This document shows positions 1 to 7,007 of a DNA stretch of 12,077 nt, one piece after another. The DNA is taken from the NCBI GenBank assembly GCA_016210245.1, contig JACQUR010000290.1, positions 1-12,077 of the forward strand, read 5' to 3'. The translations under genes were made by a program, and so were the position numbers. The notes beneath the pieces are model-generated. The model did not search any database and had not been told where the DNA came from. It saw nothing but the letters and a program-made list of their open reading frames with translations. This DNA comes from Chloroflexota bacterium. GTDB taxonomy: Bacteria; Chloroflexota; UBA6077; JACQUR01. How positions within the stretch are numbered: the stretch's first letter is position 1; the number at the start of each line of letters is the position of its first letter.

Positions 1-154
1 AACGGATTGAACGGATTGGAACGGATTCATGGGGTGGCGTGCTGTTAACTGATGTGCTGACAATGATGCGGCGGGTTGGAGCGAACAGCAATCCGTTCCA
101 ATCCGCTCAATCCGTTCACGAAATCCGTTGACAGCAATCCGTTCCAATCCGTTC
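1..154. repeat. AATCCGTT-family repeats forming a 27-base-arm inverted repeat
   Basis: Positions 1-27 are three copies of AACGGATT spaced by one or two bases. Positions 90-116 are the reverse complement of that block with a single mismatch, so the two could form a long stem with a 62-base loop. A further partial copy lies at 136-154, and a 21-base direct repeat beginning ACAGCAATCC occurs at 85-105 and 131-151. The block lies just downstream of the giant minus-strand gene, where the stem could act as a transcription end or mRNA stabiliser. No gene is supported in 1-220. Confidence 0.8.
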
Positions 155-220
155 TCTTGACGGCGCGACCCTGGGGGAACGATCCAGGCGTGCGCTCCCG
201 AACAGCAACGCGATCGGCTC

Positions 221-3169
221 TCAAGGCCGAACCGAACTGCGTCCGCCCGAAGGCGCTGCACCTGGTGACGGCGTGGGGGTAGCGGTCGCCGTCGCAGTGG
301 CCGTTGAGGTCGCCGTCGGCGTCGGCGTAGCGCCGATGGTGGCGGTGGGCATGGCGGTGGGCGTGGCGGCGACCTGGAACTCGGCCACCAGGGTGCGATC
401 GGCGCCCAGGGTGAAGCTGTACGGGTTGGCGGTGCTGACCGGGGCGCCGTTCTCCGTCCAGCGGGCGAAGGTGTAGCCGCTGGCCGGGACGGCCGAGAGG
501 GTGAGGGTAGCGCTGTCGTCGTAGCGCCCATCCGCGCTCGGGGGCGTGATCGAAACTGTGCCGCCAGCAGCGGGCGAGACGGACACGGCCAGGCGCCGCA
601 CCGCGTCGAACTGGCCGGGGCTGTAGGCCGCGGTGGTGTGGACCTGGCTCAGGTGGAGCGCGCCCGCCCCGCCGCTCGACGGCGCCAGCGAGAAGCCGGT
701 GAGGGTATACGGGCCGGCCAGGTTGGCCAGCCAGACCTCGTAGCCGTTGAAGTCCAGCAGCAGGGTGTTGGCCCCCGCCGCCAGCCGCACCGCGCCGGCC
801 ACCGAGGCCACCGCCTGGCCGCTGGCGTCCACCAGGCTGGCGCCGTACTGGTAGGTTCCCGCCACCACAGCGGCGACCGGCACCGAGACGCGCAGCAGGT
901 TGAAGCGCCCGTCGCCATCGGTGTCGATGCCCTGGTCGGCGATCGGCGCGCCCAGGCTGAGCGGGTCGCGCTGGAACTGGGCGGCGGTGTAACTGGCCGT
1001 GGTGTGGGCATCCGCCAGGGCGTCGGCCAGGGCGCTGCCGCCGGATGCGTCCAGGTAGACCAGGCGCAGGCCCCTGAGCGTGTACGGCCCGTTGATGCCG
1101 CTGGCGCCGATCTGCCGCCCAGCGAAGCGCAGCGTCCACGTCGGGCTGCCCGCGGCCAGGGCCAGCTCCTGGCTGGCGCTGGCCACCTCCGTCCCATCCG
1201 GGGCGTGCAGCCAACCCTCCAGCCGGTAGGCGCCGGCCGTACTCACCGTGGCGCTGCCTCGGACGGTGAGGGCGTCGAACAGGCCGTCCCCGTCGTCGTC
1301 GGCGGTCGAGGAGGTCATGGTCGAGGCCAGGCGGGCCGAGGGCGAGAAGGCATCCAGCCGCGTGGCCACCTGGCGGGTGAAGGCCCCGCCCGCCCCGGGC
1401 CGCGTGCCCGCGACCTCCACCAGCACGGTGTACGGCCCCGGCTGGCTGGTGCTGGCGAAGCTGGCCCCGTAGACTCCATCCCCGGCCGCGCCGTCCCCGT
1501 GCGCCCCGTCGTCCAGCAGCGCCAGCGGCCCGCTGGCGCTCCCATCCGGCAGGCGAACCGTGGCCCGGGCGGTGGCGCCCGCCACCGGCTGCCCGGCCTC
1601 CCGCAGGCTGAGCCGCACCTGGCTCGGCGCGCCCACGCGCACGTAGCCGTCGGACGAGGCCGTGGCCTCCAGGGCCGAGACGGCGCTCACCTGCTCGAGG
1701 TACTGCTCGGCCGAGGCCAGGCTGGTCCCCACCAGCTCCAGCGTCCATGTGCCCGCGGCCGGGGCGCTGAGGTCGTAGCGCAGCCCTTCACTCGGGGCGA
1801 CCGTGGCCCCGGACGGATCGCGCAGGGTCGGCGTGATCTGCCCGCTGCCACCCTGGTACACCTGCACCTGGGCGCTGGCGGCCTGGTCCAGGGTGAAGGA
1901 GTGTTGGACGGTCTGTCCCTGGGCCAGCGTGCCGGAGAAGCTGGCCACCAGTCCTGAGTGCTGAGTGCTGAGTCCTGAGTCCTGAGTGCTGGGGACTGAG
2001 GACTCAGGACTGAGGACTGAGCGCCGGGCGGAGGCCGGGGGTGCGGGTGGCAGCTTCAAGCCAGCCTGTTCGCGGGCCAGCTCGTAGATCTCGCGCCGCT
2101 TCGGCTCGTTGGTGTGGACGAACGGGTCGGCCAGGCTGCGGCAGTCGGGGCTGCACGTCCACGGCCCCACGTCCGTGTCGTACGGCAGCCCGAGCATGCT
2201 GCCCACGCGCACCACGTCGTCGCCCTCGAGCCCGGGAATGGCGTCGAACAGGCCGCCCTTGACCCCGATGGACACCACGTGGGCGGCCGCTCGGCCGGCG
2301 CCCCAGGTATCGGCCAGGTCGACCCGGCGGTTGAAGCCGCCACCGAGCGCGGCGAAGATGCCCAGGTCGTCCACCAGGTAGGCGCGGGTCAGGTTCCAGA
2401 TGGCCGGCAGGGCGCACGAGGACAGGAGCGTGCCGACGAGGGTCGCATAGGTCGCCTCGGCCCAGGGCGAGCCCAGGTTGGGCGTGCCGAAGGTCACCAG
2501 TTCGTTCACCACCGGGCGGCCGCGTGCGTCCGAGTAGTGCTTGGCGAAGGAGCGCCCGGCCAGCCCGCCCATGCTGTGGCCGACCAGGTTGACCTGGAAC
2601 GGGACGGAGGCATCGCTCGGGCCGAAGAGCCTGCGCGCCGTGGTGTAGCCGGGCGCCAGGGAGTCCCGCACCTGCTGCTCGATGCTGCGGGTGCCGTCGC
2701 GCTCCACCACGTACCCGAACAGCCCGTCGCCCGCCAGGAACCCCGTGCCGTCGGAGTTCTTCCACCAGGCGTCCCAGTAGCCGCCGGTCGCTGCCCCGCA
2801 GCCACCGAAGAGTGGGCTATAGACGTGCTGCCGGTCCAGCCCCGCCATCAGCAGCACCGGCAGCGGCCCGGCCACCTCCAGCCTGGCCCAGGCGATGGCC
2901 GCCCTGTACTCTCGGCGGGCCTGGTCGAGCTCGATGGTGATGGTGTTGGACGCGGGCTGGAGGTCCCGGGTCGGGCTGCCCATGCTCGGGAAGCACAGGT
3001 CATCGACCGGCACGTCGAGGTCGGCGCTCACCCACTCGCCAGTGCGCCCGTAGGCCCGGGTCGCCAGCTCGTGGCCGTTGACCCGGACCACGTCCACCTC
3101 GTCCGGCGAGTCCACGTCGAACATGTGCAGCCTGAGCCTGCCCGTGGTGTTGTTCCTGCTTGCAGGCAC
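221..3169 (-). CDS. C-terminal segment: lipase-like alpha/beta hydrolase with beta-sandwich modules and InlB-B-like repeat
   Basis: The segment has 982 residues if read from the GTG at 3169, which lacks a ribosome binding site; the frame is open from the TGA at 3191. Residues 90-390 look like an alpha/beta hydrolase: LPVLLMAGLDR resembles the oxyanion strand, and VNLVGHSMGG carries the nucleophile Ser199 (codon 2573-2575). Candidate acid and histidine residues are in GDDVVRV and FVHTNEP. A Ser/Gln-rich linker encoded by a tandem DNA repeat (1951-2020) follows. Then come a pre-peptidase-C-terminal-like sandwich (GTLAQGQTVQHSFTL), a domain with the loop DDGAHGDGAAGDGVYG, two modules opening with calcium-binding-type loops (DDDGDGLFDAL and DTDGDGRFNLL), an InlB-B-like repeat (YTFARWTENG) and a Thr/Pro tail. 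An esterase or lipase acting outside the cell is likely; the substrate is unknown. There is no signal peptide, so export depends on the upstream segment. Confidence 0.7.
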   Translation of the reverse strand: MPASRNNTTGRLRLHMFDVDSPDEVDVVRVNGHELATRAYGRTGEWVSADLDVPVDDLCFPSMGSPTRDLQPASNTITIELDQARREYRAAIAWARLEVAGPLPVLLMAGLDRQHVYSPLFGGCGAATGGYWDAWWKNSDGTGFLAGDGLFGYVVERDGTRSIEQQVRDSLAPGYTTARRLFGPSDASVPFQVNLVGHSMGGLAGRSFAKHYSDARGRPVVNELVTFGTPNLGSPWAEATYATLVGTLLSSCALPAIWNLTRAYLVDDLGIFAALGGGFNRRVDLADTWGAGRAAAHVVSIGVKGGLFDAIPGLEGDDVVRVGSMLGLPYDTDVGPWTCSPDCRSLADPFVHTNEPKRREIYELAREQAGLKLPPAPPASARRSVLSPESSVPSTQDSGLSTQHSGLVASFSGTLAQGQTVQHSFTLDQAASAQVQVYQGGSGQITPTLRDPSGATVAPSEGLRYDLSAPAAGTWTLELVGTSLASAEQYLEQVSAVSALEATASSDGYVRVGAPSQVRLSLREAGQPVAGATARATVRLPDGSASGPLALLDDGAHGDGAAGDGVYGASFASTSQPGPYTVLVEVAGTRPGAGGAFTRQVATRLDAFSPSARLASTMTSSTADDDGDGLFDALTVRGSATVSTAGAYRLEGWLHAPDGTEVASASQELALAAGSPTWTLRFAGRQIGASGINGPYTLRGLRLVYLDASGGSALADALADAHTTASYTAAQFQRDPLSLGAPIADQGIDTDGDGRFNLLRVSVPVAAVVAGTYQYGASLVDASGQAVASVAGAVRLAAGANTLLLDFNGYEVWLANLAGPYTLTGFSLAPSSGGAGALHLSQVHTTAAYSPGQFDAVRRLAVSVSPAAGGTVSITPPSADGRYDDSATLTLSAVPASGYTFARWTENGAPVSTANPYSFTLGADRTLVAEFQVAATPTAMPTATIGATPTPTATSTATATATATPTPSPGAAPSGGRSSVRP
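258..373 (-). repeat. Thr/Pro/Ala-coding low-complexity tail
   Basis: A run of GC-rich near-hexameric units encodes a Thr-Ala/Thr-Pro tail after the InlB-B-like repeat of the hydrolase segment. The reverse strand reads as Val-Gly/Val-Ala, which produces a spurious plus-strand open frame. The same class of sequence recurs at 5195-5464 and 6320-6694. Such linkers are usually flexible, extracellular and often glycosylated. Confidence 0.8.
1951..2020. repeat. Heptameric GTCCTGA/GTGCTGA tandem and inverted repeat inside coding sequence
   Basis: About ten consecutive 7-base units fill this stretch. The left part uses GTCCTGA and GTGCTGA; the right part uses the inverted forms GGACTGA and GGACTCA. 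Bases 1971-1983 and 1999-2011 are perfectly complementary (13-base arms, 15-base loop). Bases 1961-1987 are identical over 27 positions to 12011-12037 at the other end of the window. The stretch lies in frame in the hydrolase segment and encodes a linker with a seven-residue period (STQDSGL, STQHSGL), because three 7-base units equal seven codons. Confidence 0.9.
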
Positions 3170-3190
3170 CAGGTGCCCGGTCCCACTCGG

Positions 3191-5914
3191 TCAGTCCGCC
3201 GCGGGCTGGACGGAACCGTAGTAGCGGTCAATCGGGATGGCGAAGGACACCAGCCCAGCCGCGTAGCCGCGGTAGTCGGTTGGCACCCCGGTGGCGTAGA
3301 ACTCGGTGGCCTGCTGGCGGGACAGTGCTCCAGGCGGGCTGCCTGCCGGTGCCTGCTCGCCGTTCGGATTGGGCACCGGGGGGAGAGGCACCGTGAGCGA
3401 GACCGGTTGGGTGAGCCAGGGGTCCGCGTCGACGTAGTACTGGCAGATATACGTGCCGCCGGTTGTTGGGTCCTGGCAGGTGCGGTAGTTGATGCCGTTG
3501 CCGGAGCCGTAGGGGCCAGGGCCGGAGGCATCACCCCACCAGTTGTTCTCGGCGTTGACGGTGATCGACGTTGTTTCGTTGTAGACCCCGTAGTTGCCAT
3601 TGCCCACGATGTTGTTGGAATGCACTGAGAGCGTCGACGCCGAGGTGAAGACGATGCGCTGGCTGTCGCTGCCCTGGGCCAGCAGGCGCCCGTTGAGGGT
3701 GACCCTGCCGCCGCTTCCGAGCTTGACCACCACCCCGGGCTGGATGGTCAGGGTGGTATTCAGCTCCAGGGTCAGGCTGCCGTCCACCACGTAGGGCAGG
3801 TCCAGCTCCCAGGCCGTGTCGGAGGTGATGCTACCGGCCACGCCGATGCCGTTCACGTCGTTGCCCACCGCCGTGCTGCCGCTGAAGACGGCCTGGGAGC
3901 TGCCGCTCACATAGGCGGCGTAGCCCCCGTTGCGGACGAAGGTGTTCCCCGTCACCTGGGGAGCGGAGGATGGGCTGAGCCACAGGCCGTCGCTGGCGTT
4001 GTCGGCCACGGTGTTGCCCTGGAAGCGGGGCGAGGAGGCATTCAGCAGTTGGACGCCATTGCCGCTGCCGCGCTCGAAGGTGCTGTTCTGGACGCGGGGC
4101 GAGGCGCTGTCCAGGGCGAGATTGGCGTAGGCCGTGCCGGCGCCGTAGTTGTAGCCGGCGCCGCCATAGCGGATGACCACGTGGTCGAGCACCGAGGTGG
4201 CGTCGTTGGCCAGGTCGGCGAAGTAGAGCGTGCCCCAGTCGCCGGGGTTGGGCTTGGTAGCCCCGCCGTCCTGCTGGGTGTCGCCGCCGTACTCGTCGTC
4301 GTTGAGCGAGGTGAAGACGATCGGACTGGCGGCGGTGCCGCTGGCCACCAGCGCCCCGCGCACGATGAAGTGCGTGCCGGCGAACTTCGTAACGGTGCCG
4401 GGCTGGAGCGTGAGGCTGCCGGTGGACTCCACGACCAGGGTCTGCGTGGCCAGGTAGGGCAGGTTCGGGTACCAGGTGCCGGTGCCCACCGTGCCGTAGA
4501 CGCCGATGCCGTTGGAGCCGTTGCCGTACGCGGCGTTGGCGCTGAAGCTCGGGAACGAGTTGCCCTCCAGGTAGACGGCATAGGAGCGGTTGTGGGCCAG
4601 GGTGTTGCCCGAGATGGCCGGGGCGCTGGCGCCGGACAGGTGCAGGCCGTAGCTGAGGTTCTGCTCGATGCGGTTGTCGGCGATCTGGCCGGAGGCGTTG
4701 TTCAGCCAGCGCAGGCCGCTGGACGAGCTGTAGCCAATGAAGGAGTTGCGCACGGTGACCGAAGCGCCGCTGGCCACCACGTTGCCGTCAGCCCCGCCGT
4801 AGCCGATCCAGGCGTTGGCCAGCACGCTGCCCCCGGAGGAGCTGCCGAAGGACAGGCCGTCCCAGTCGCCGGGGTTGGGCCAGGTGGCCCCCCCGTTCTG
4901 GTTGGTGTCGCCCCCGAAGGCGTCGTCGTGGACCGAGGTGAAGACGATGCGGCTCTCGGCTGCCCCCTGGGCTGCCAGCGTGCCGTTGACGACCAGCTTG
5001 CCGCGCGTGGACCCACTGGTCTGGAACTTGACCACCGCGCCGGGCTGGATGGTCAGCGTCGCCCCGTCGTTCAGGGTGGTCTGGCCGGTGACGAGGTAGA
5101 CGCTGCCCGCCGCCCAGGTAGTGCTGGTCGAGATGGTGGCGGGGACGCTGGCCACTGGCAGCCGCGAGCCGGAGGTGGGCGCAGGCGAGGCCGAGGGCTC
5201 GGCGGTGGGGGTGTTCAGTGGGGTGGGCGTGGCCGGCGGCGTGCCGGTGTTGGTCGGCGTGGCGGTGCTGGTGGGCGTCGCCGTGGGCGTCGGAGTGGCG
5301 GTCGGGGTGCTGGTCTGCGTCGCCGTCGCCGTAGCGGTGGGGGTTGGCGTGGCTGTGGCCGTCGCCGTGGCAGTCGGGGTCGCCGTCACGGTCGGCGTCC
5401 GCGTAGCGGTCGGGCTGGGCGTCACCGTCGCGGTCGCGGTGGCGGTCGGGGTGGCCGTTGGAGCCAGGACGGCGATCGGATCAGAGGTGGCCAGGCGAGT
5501 CAGGCTGTTGTTGGCGAACAGGCGGAACTCGTAGCTGCCCGGCGCAACCGAGGCGGGGATCGGGAAGGGACACGAGCCCGAGGCCCTTGCAGTGGAGGGG
5601 GTCTTCGAGCAACTGACGTATAGCCATTCTGCCTGGGCAATATCCGCGCTCCCGCTCTGATACAGGCCGATCCAGTCGGTGGCCGAGGGGCTGCCGATGC
5701 TGCTCCAGGTCACGGTGGCCGAGCCTCCCGCCACAACCTCGGTGGGGCTCGCGCTCAGGCTCGGCCCCGGCGTCGCGGTCGCTGTGGCGGTTGACGTGGG
5801 TGTTGGCGTTGGGGTCGCTTCGGAGGCCGGACAGGCGCTGGTGGCGGGCAGGGCAGCCACCTCGCGGAGCACGCACAGGGCATCCACGCTGGTCACGCCG
5901 CCCGTGCCGTTCAC
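3191..5914 (-). CDS. Middle segment: dockerin-like repeat, beta-sandwich, Thr/Pro linker, right-handed parallel beta-helix repeats
   Basis: The open frame after the TAG runs to the TGA at 3191. The first possible start is a GTG at 5914 (907 residues), but it has no clear ribosome binding site and falls inside a dockerin-like repeat (DVNGTGGVTSVDALCVLREV), so it is probably not a natural start. Residues 52-150 form a beta-sandwich with the signature WIGLY, then GSYEFRLFANN, known in secreted bacterial proteins. Residues 151-240 are a Thr/Pro/Ala linker. From about 260 to 800 come beta-helix units, each opening with a TLTIQPGxVVKF-like strand followed by IVFTS and, in the first two, a DDxxGGDT...NPGDW segment. 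The last ends in NNWWGDASGPGP, a frequent end motif of such helices. Parallel beta-helices of this kind often bind or cleave polysaccharide, but I see no diagnostic lyase residues. The C-terminus, SVQPAAD, leads in frame through TGA into the hydrolase segment. Confidence 0.7.
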   Translation of the reverse strand: MNGTGGVTSVDALCVLREVAALPATSACPASEATPTPTPTSTATATATPGPSLSASPTEVVAGGSATVTWSSIGSPSATDWIGLYQSGSADIAQAEWLYVSCSKTPSTARASGSCPFPIPASVAPGSYEFRLFANNSLTRLATSDPIAVLAPTATPTATATATVTPSPTATRTPTVTATPTATATATATPTPTATATATQTSTPTATPTPTATPTSTATPTNTGTPPATPTPLNTPTAEPSASPAPTSGSRLPVASVPATISTSTTWAAGSVYLVTGQTTLNDGATLTIQPGAVVKFQTSGSTRGKLVVNGTLAAQGAAESRIVFTSVHDDAFGGDTNQNGGATWPNPGDWDGLSFGSSSGGSVLANAWIGYGGADGNVVASGASVTVRNSFIGYSSSSGLRWLNNASGQIADNRIEQNLSYGLHLSGASAPAISGNTLAHNRSYAVYLEGNSFPSFSANAAYGNGSNGIGVYGTVGTGTWYPNLPYLATQTLVVESTGSLTLQPGTVTKFAGTHFIVRGALVASGTAASPIVFTSLNDDEYGGDTQQDGGATKPNPGDWGTLYFADLANDATSVLDHVVIRYGGAGYNYGAGTAYANLALDSASPRVQNSTFERGSGNGVQLLNASSPRFQGNTVADNASDGLWLSPSSAPQVTGNTFVRNGGYAAYVSGSSQAVFSGSTAVGNDVNGIGVAGSITSDTAWELDLPYVVDGSLTLELNTTLTIQPGVVVKLGSGGRVTLNGRLLAQGSDSQRIVFTSASTLSVHSNNIVGNGNYGVYNETTSITVNAENNWWGDASGPGPYGSGNGINYRTCQDPTTGGTYICQYYVDADPWLTQPVSLTVPLPPVPNPNGEQAPAGSPPGALSRQQATEFYATGVPTDYRGYAAGLVSFAIPIDRYYGSVQPAAD
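3520..5098 (-). repeat. Two full and one shortened beta-helix units in tandem
   Basis: Unit starts can be placed at about 5098, 4456 and 3793, where YLVTGQTT, YLATQTLV and YVVDGSLT open equivalent strands, giving periods of 642 and 663 bases. Each continues with a TLTIQPG-like strand, an LVVNGTLAAQG-like strand and IVFTS. The first two carry the DDxxGGDT...NPGDW insertion and many short NxF/NxIxxN coils. The third goes from RIVFTS almost directly into the terminal coils and ends at NNWWGDASGPG. Confidence 0.7.
5195..5464 (-). repeat. Thr/Pro/Ala-coding linker repeat
   Basis: About 90 codons made almost only of Thr, Pro and Ala, with a hexameric DNA texture. It links the WIGLY beta-sandwich to the beta-helix. 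The low-complexity DNA is prone to slippage and assembly collapse, so its true length is uncertain. Confidence 0.85.
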
Positions 5915-6100
5915 GTCGGCGTGCTGGTAGGTGAAGCCCTACGCCAGGGTGCCGCTCTGGCCGTCCGGGTTGGCCACTACCACGTCCACCGCTGTGCTGA
6001 GGGCGGCAGCAGGGCAGGCGGTCGTGCCAGGCAGGGCGGCCACGGCGCGCAGGACGCACAGGGCGTCCAGGCTGGTGACGCTGCCATCGCCGCTCACGTC
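5847..6100 (-). repeat. Duplicated dockerin-like coding repeat
   Basis: Bases 6030-6100 and 5847-5917 align without gaps over 71 positions with 58 identities. They encode the two dockerin-like repeats, whose starts are 183 bases (61 codons) apart. The upstream copy sits inside the IPT/TIG domain and the downstream copy just after it. The in-frame TAG at 5939-5941 lies between the two copies. Confidence 0.75.
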
Positions 6101-6799
6101 GCCCAGCGTTCGGCTGTGGGCCGGGGTGCGGGCGGCGAGGCTGGTGGCGCTGGCCACGTTGACCTCGGTCGCGGCCCGCCCGTCCAGGGCCACCGTGGTC
6201 CCGTCCTGGAAGTTGGCGCCGCTGAGGGTGATGGTCGTCCCACCTCTGCCCGGGCCGCTGGAGGGGTCGACGGCGGTGAGGGTGGGGGGTGGTGCGACCG
6301 AGGCTGCGCCGCTGGCCGCGGTGGCCGAAGGCGTGGCCGTGGGGGTCGGGGTGAGCGTGGACGTGGCCGTCAGAGTCGGCGTTGGCGTGGCGGTGGCCGT
6401 TGGGGTCGGCGTGGCCGTCGTTGTGGCCGTAGGAGTCGGGGGCGGCGTGGGCGTCGCGGTGGGGGTGGAGGTGGGAGAAGCTGTTGGCGTGGCGGTGGGG
6501 GTTGGCGCGGGTGTAGGGGTCGGGCTCGCCGTGGCGGTGTCCGTCGGTGTAGGCACCGGCGTGGCGCTCGCCGTGGGCGAGGCTGTGCCGGTGGCGGCGA
6601 GGGAGGTGGCCAGCGGCGTGGCGGTGAGGCTGGCGAACGCCGTGGCGCTGGCCGTCGGGCTGGCCGAAGCGGCCGAGGTGGCGGTGGGCGTGGTGGCGAC
6701 CTGGCCCACTACGACGGAGGCCGGCGGACTCGCCGATTGGACCAGGATGCTCACCAGGGCAATCACGCACAGACGGCGGAACCAGAAACGCGGGAGCAT
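5939..6799 (-). CDS. N-terminal segment: signal peptide, Thr/Pro linker, IPT/TIG domain with inserted dockerin-like repeat
   Basis: This segment has 286 residues. The start at 6799 is chosen over an upstream in-frame ATG at 6853 because GGGAGG lies just before it and the protein then begins with a classic signal peptide: MLPRFWFRR, then a hydrophobic CVIALVSILV core, then small residues. Residues 36-160 are a low-complexity Thr/Pro/Ala linker. Residues 171-229 are the first strands of an IPT/TIG domain (VDPSSGPGRGGTTITLSG, then the ANF turn). A dockerin-like calcium-binding repeat follows at about 232-263 (GDVSGDGSVTSLDALCVLRAV), after which the TIG fold resumes (VDVVVANPDGQSGTLA) and ends at a TAG. 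Dockerin repeats bind calcium and often mediate protein docking, but no cohesin is visible here. If translated alone, the product would be an exported linker with an incomplete TIG domain. A good promoter lies at 7148-7175. Confidence 0.75.
   Translation of the reverse strand: MLPRFWFRRLCVIALVSILVQSASPPASVVVGQVATTPTATSAASASPTASATAFASLTATPLATSLAATGTASPTASATPVPTPTDTATASPTPTPAPTPTATPTASPTSTPTATPTPPPTPTATTTATPTPTATATPTPTLTATSTLTPTPTATPSATAASGAASVAPPPTLTAVDPSSGPGRGGTTITLSGANFQDGTTVALDGRAATEVNVASATSLAARTPAHSRTLGDVSGDGSVTSLDALCVLRAVAALPGTTACPAAALSTAVDVVVANPDGQSGTLA
6320..6694 (-). repeat. Thr/Pro/Ala-coding linker repeat next to the signal peptide
   Basis: About 125 codons of Thr/Pro/Ala/Ser with a hexameric texture between the signal peptide and the IPT/TIG domain. 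This is the longest of the three linkers in the giant gene. It probably forms an extended spacer on the cell surface. Confidence 0.85.
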
Positions 6800-6820
6800 G
6801 GTTGCCTCCCATCGCCACGG
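6792..6820 (-). promoter_or_regulatory. Ribosome binding site that fixes the start of the giant gene
   Basis: On the minus strand GGGAGG stands five bases before the ATG at 6797-6799. This decides the start in favour of MLPRFW, which begins a signal peptide, over the in-frame ATG 54 bases upstream. Confidence 0.8.
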
Positions 6821-7007
6821 TGAGGCCGACCGGAGCGGTCGCGCCGCGGACACAACAGCCAGCGCCGCCTCAACAGGAACCGGCCGGGGCGCAACAACTC
6901 AGCCGGTTTCGCCACTCCCCCGCCTCGACGCGCGGGCGACCGTGGCGAGGCGCGCCGAGACTTCCACCGATCGCTGCATGAAGATCCAGACCTCGCCGAA
7001 TACCTGC

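Larger units (their letters stand above)
221..6799 (-). pseudogene. Giant secreted multidomain protein gene interrupted by two in-frame stop codons
   Basis: The ATG at 6797-6799 follows a strong GGGAGG ribosome binding site and opens a single frame that runs to the TGA at 221-223, 2193 codons in all. It contains two internal stops, TAG at codon 287 (5939-5941) and TGA at codon 1203 (3191-3193). No frameshift is needed to join the three open segments. The TAG splits the last beta strand of an IPT/TIG domain: the sequence before it ends NPDGQSGTLA and the sequence after it begins GFTYQ, the usual TIG ending. Only the first segment has a signal peptide, although the hydrolase and beta-helix in the later segments are expected to be extracellular. 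The three pieces are described separately below. Inference: recent nonsense mutations in one gene. Readthrough or consensus base errors in the assembly remain possible. Confidence 0.75.

Noticed and set aside
1..154. CRISPR array
   Set aside because: The repeats are very short, irregularly spaced and partly inverted, with no uniform spacers and no cas genes.
45..1748. Long minus-strand open frame of 567 codons
   Set aside because: It overlaps the hydrolase segment in another frame, has an Arg/Gly/Ala/Pro-rich composition typical of high-GC shadows, and no domain.
2114..3628. Plus-strand open frame of 504 codons
   Set aside because: It lies antisense to the hydrolase segment and the end of the beta-helix segment, with no ribosome binding site and no recognisable motif; the minus strand has clear catalytic and domain motifs.
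4049..5623. Plus-strand open frame of 524 codons with Gly/Arg-rich end
   Set aside because: Antisense to beta-helix and Thr/Pro linker; the composition reflects the complementary repeat DNA.
3191..5914. Three independent co-directional genes instead of one
   Set aside because: All three segments share one frame, the second and third lack ribosome binding sites and signal peptides, and the TAG cuts a recognisable TIG strand.
221..6799. Stop codon reassignment (TAG or TGA as sense) as explanation for the internal stops
   Set aside because: The PIN and HAD genes end naturally at TAG, and the SWIM, HTH and CopG-like genes end at TGA, so both codons work as normal stops here.
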